Of a DNA stretch of 64,000 nucleotides, positions 63,887 through 64,000 are shown piece by piece. Numbering within the stretch: the stretch's first letter is position 1; each line of letters begins with the position of its first letter. The position numbers and the translations under genes are program-made. Below the pieces are notes generated by a model that saw only the letters and a list, made by a program, of their open reading frames with translations, was not told where the DNA came from and searched no databases. The DNA is taken from NCBI GenBank assembly GCA_022449545.1, contig JAKUPN010000004.1, positions 29,834 through 93,833 on the forward strand. Reading direction: 5' to 3'. This DNA comes from Alphaproteobacteria bacterium (GTDB lineage: Bacteria > Pseudomonadota > Alphaproteobacteria > UBA6615).

Positions 63887-64000
63887 TCAACTATCTTTTT
63901 TAGGTATTATTGGCAGTAGTAGGGATGAAGGGAAATCTGGGCCACAATGAAGAGTTACCTTCCCATTAAAAACTTCTTCCGGTCGGTCGGTCGGAGCTTC
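63887..64000 (-). CDS. C-terminal fragment of an unidentified gene
   Basis: An open frame enters from the right edge and ends in TGA at 63887-63889, giving 37 residues. The end includes EEVFNGKVTLHCGPDF and LLLPIIPKKDS. The frame is longer than the window, so the gene is partial. It lies 47 bases upstream of the MFS start on the same strand and may share its transcript. Not enough sequence to name it. GGTCGGTCGGTCGG near the edge is a short tandem repeat within it. Confidence 0.45.
   Translation of the reverse strand, partial: EAPTDRPEEVFNGKVTLHCGPDFPSSLLLPIIPKKDS

Noticed and set aside
63985..63998. GGTCGGTCGGTCGG tandem repeat
   Set aside because: Three and a half copies of a 4-base unit inside an open reading frame; too short to call a repeat element.

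Overview
The window reads as a stretch of chromosome from an AT-rich, gene-dense alphaproteobacterium, most likely a free-living marine one. The evidence is indirect: an NDUFS4-like accessory subunit of respiratory complex I, a form II aerobic CO-dehydrogenase-like (cox) cluster with all its maturation genes, a split Mrp cation/proton antiporter operon, an Atm1-type exporter, malonyl-CoA decarboxylase and a TRAP transporter. There is no rRNA, no CRISPR array, no transposase and no recognisable phage gene. The first and last genes are cut by the window edges. Genus cannot be fixed from what is visible.

Layout. 1-7.3 kb: the end of a TauE/SafE permease, an unknown membrane protein, a GldA/GldF/GldG-like ABC system with a DUF4340 protein, and an SDR. 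7.4-17.6 kb: a molybdenum hydroxylase island, mostly on the minus strand. coxG, coxS-coxL-coxM, coxD (MoxR), coxE (VWA) and an XdhC protein split into two genes are followed by a MoeA-like/MobA-like fusion; a tandem YCII gene lies between the last two on the other strand. CoxL carries AYRGAGR, so this is the form II type whose substrate is uncertain. 17.9-25.3 kb: a plus-strand Mrp-type antiporter operon with three NuoL/M/N-like subunits; one gene apparently starts at an ATC codon. 25.4-30.5 kb: Atm1, a TPP-riboswitch-controlled thiZXY operon, and a DUF192 protein. 30.6-31.2 kb: tRNA-Pro, the NDUFS4-like gene and tRNA-Arg. A 539-base AT-rich gap follows, then an RND efflux pair.

36.3-42.3 kb holds a cupin and a minus-strand catabolic group: CoA-transferase A/B, a DUF35 protein, a thiolase-fold protein without catalytic cysteines, an LLM flavin oxidoreductase and an alpha/beta hydrolase. 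The group looks like a degradation pathway with an unknown substrate. 42.3-45.4 kb is a sulfur amino acid operon (cysK, sseA, metC). 45.4-55.9 kb is a mixed accessory region: DUF3105, malonyl-CoA decarboxylase, two SDRs, two MDR oxidoreductases, three DMT transporters, a YdhR-like protein and an AhpD-like protein. 56-61.5 kb has an HMGL-like lyase/synthase, a NIPSNAP protein and a TRAP dctPQM set with a strong hairpin between dctP and dctQ. tRNA-Asn, tRNA-Cys, a cyclase-family hydrolase, an MFS transporter and the C-terminal end of an unidentified gene close the window.

The points most worth a second look are the form II cox island, the thiolase-like/DUF35 catabolic cluster, the apparent ATC start in the Mrp operon, the riboswitch whose P1 helix contains the ribosome binding site, and the fact that all three SDRs lack the catalytic tyrosine.
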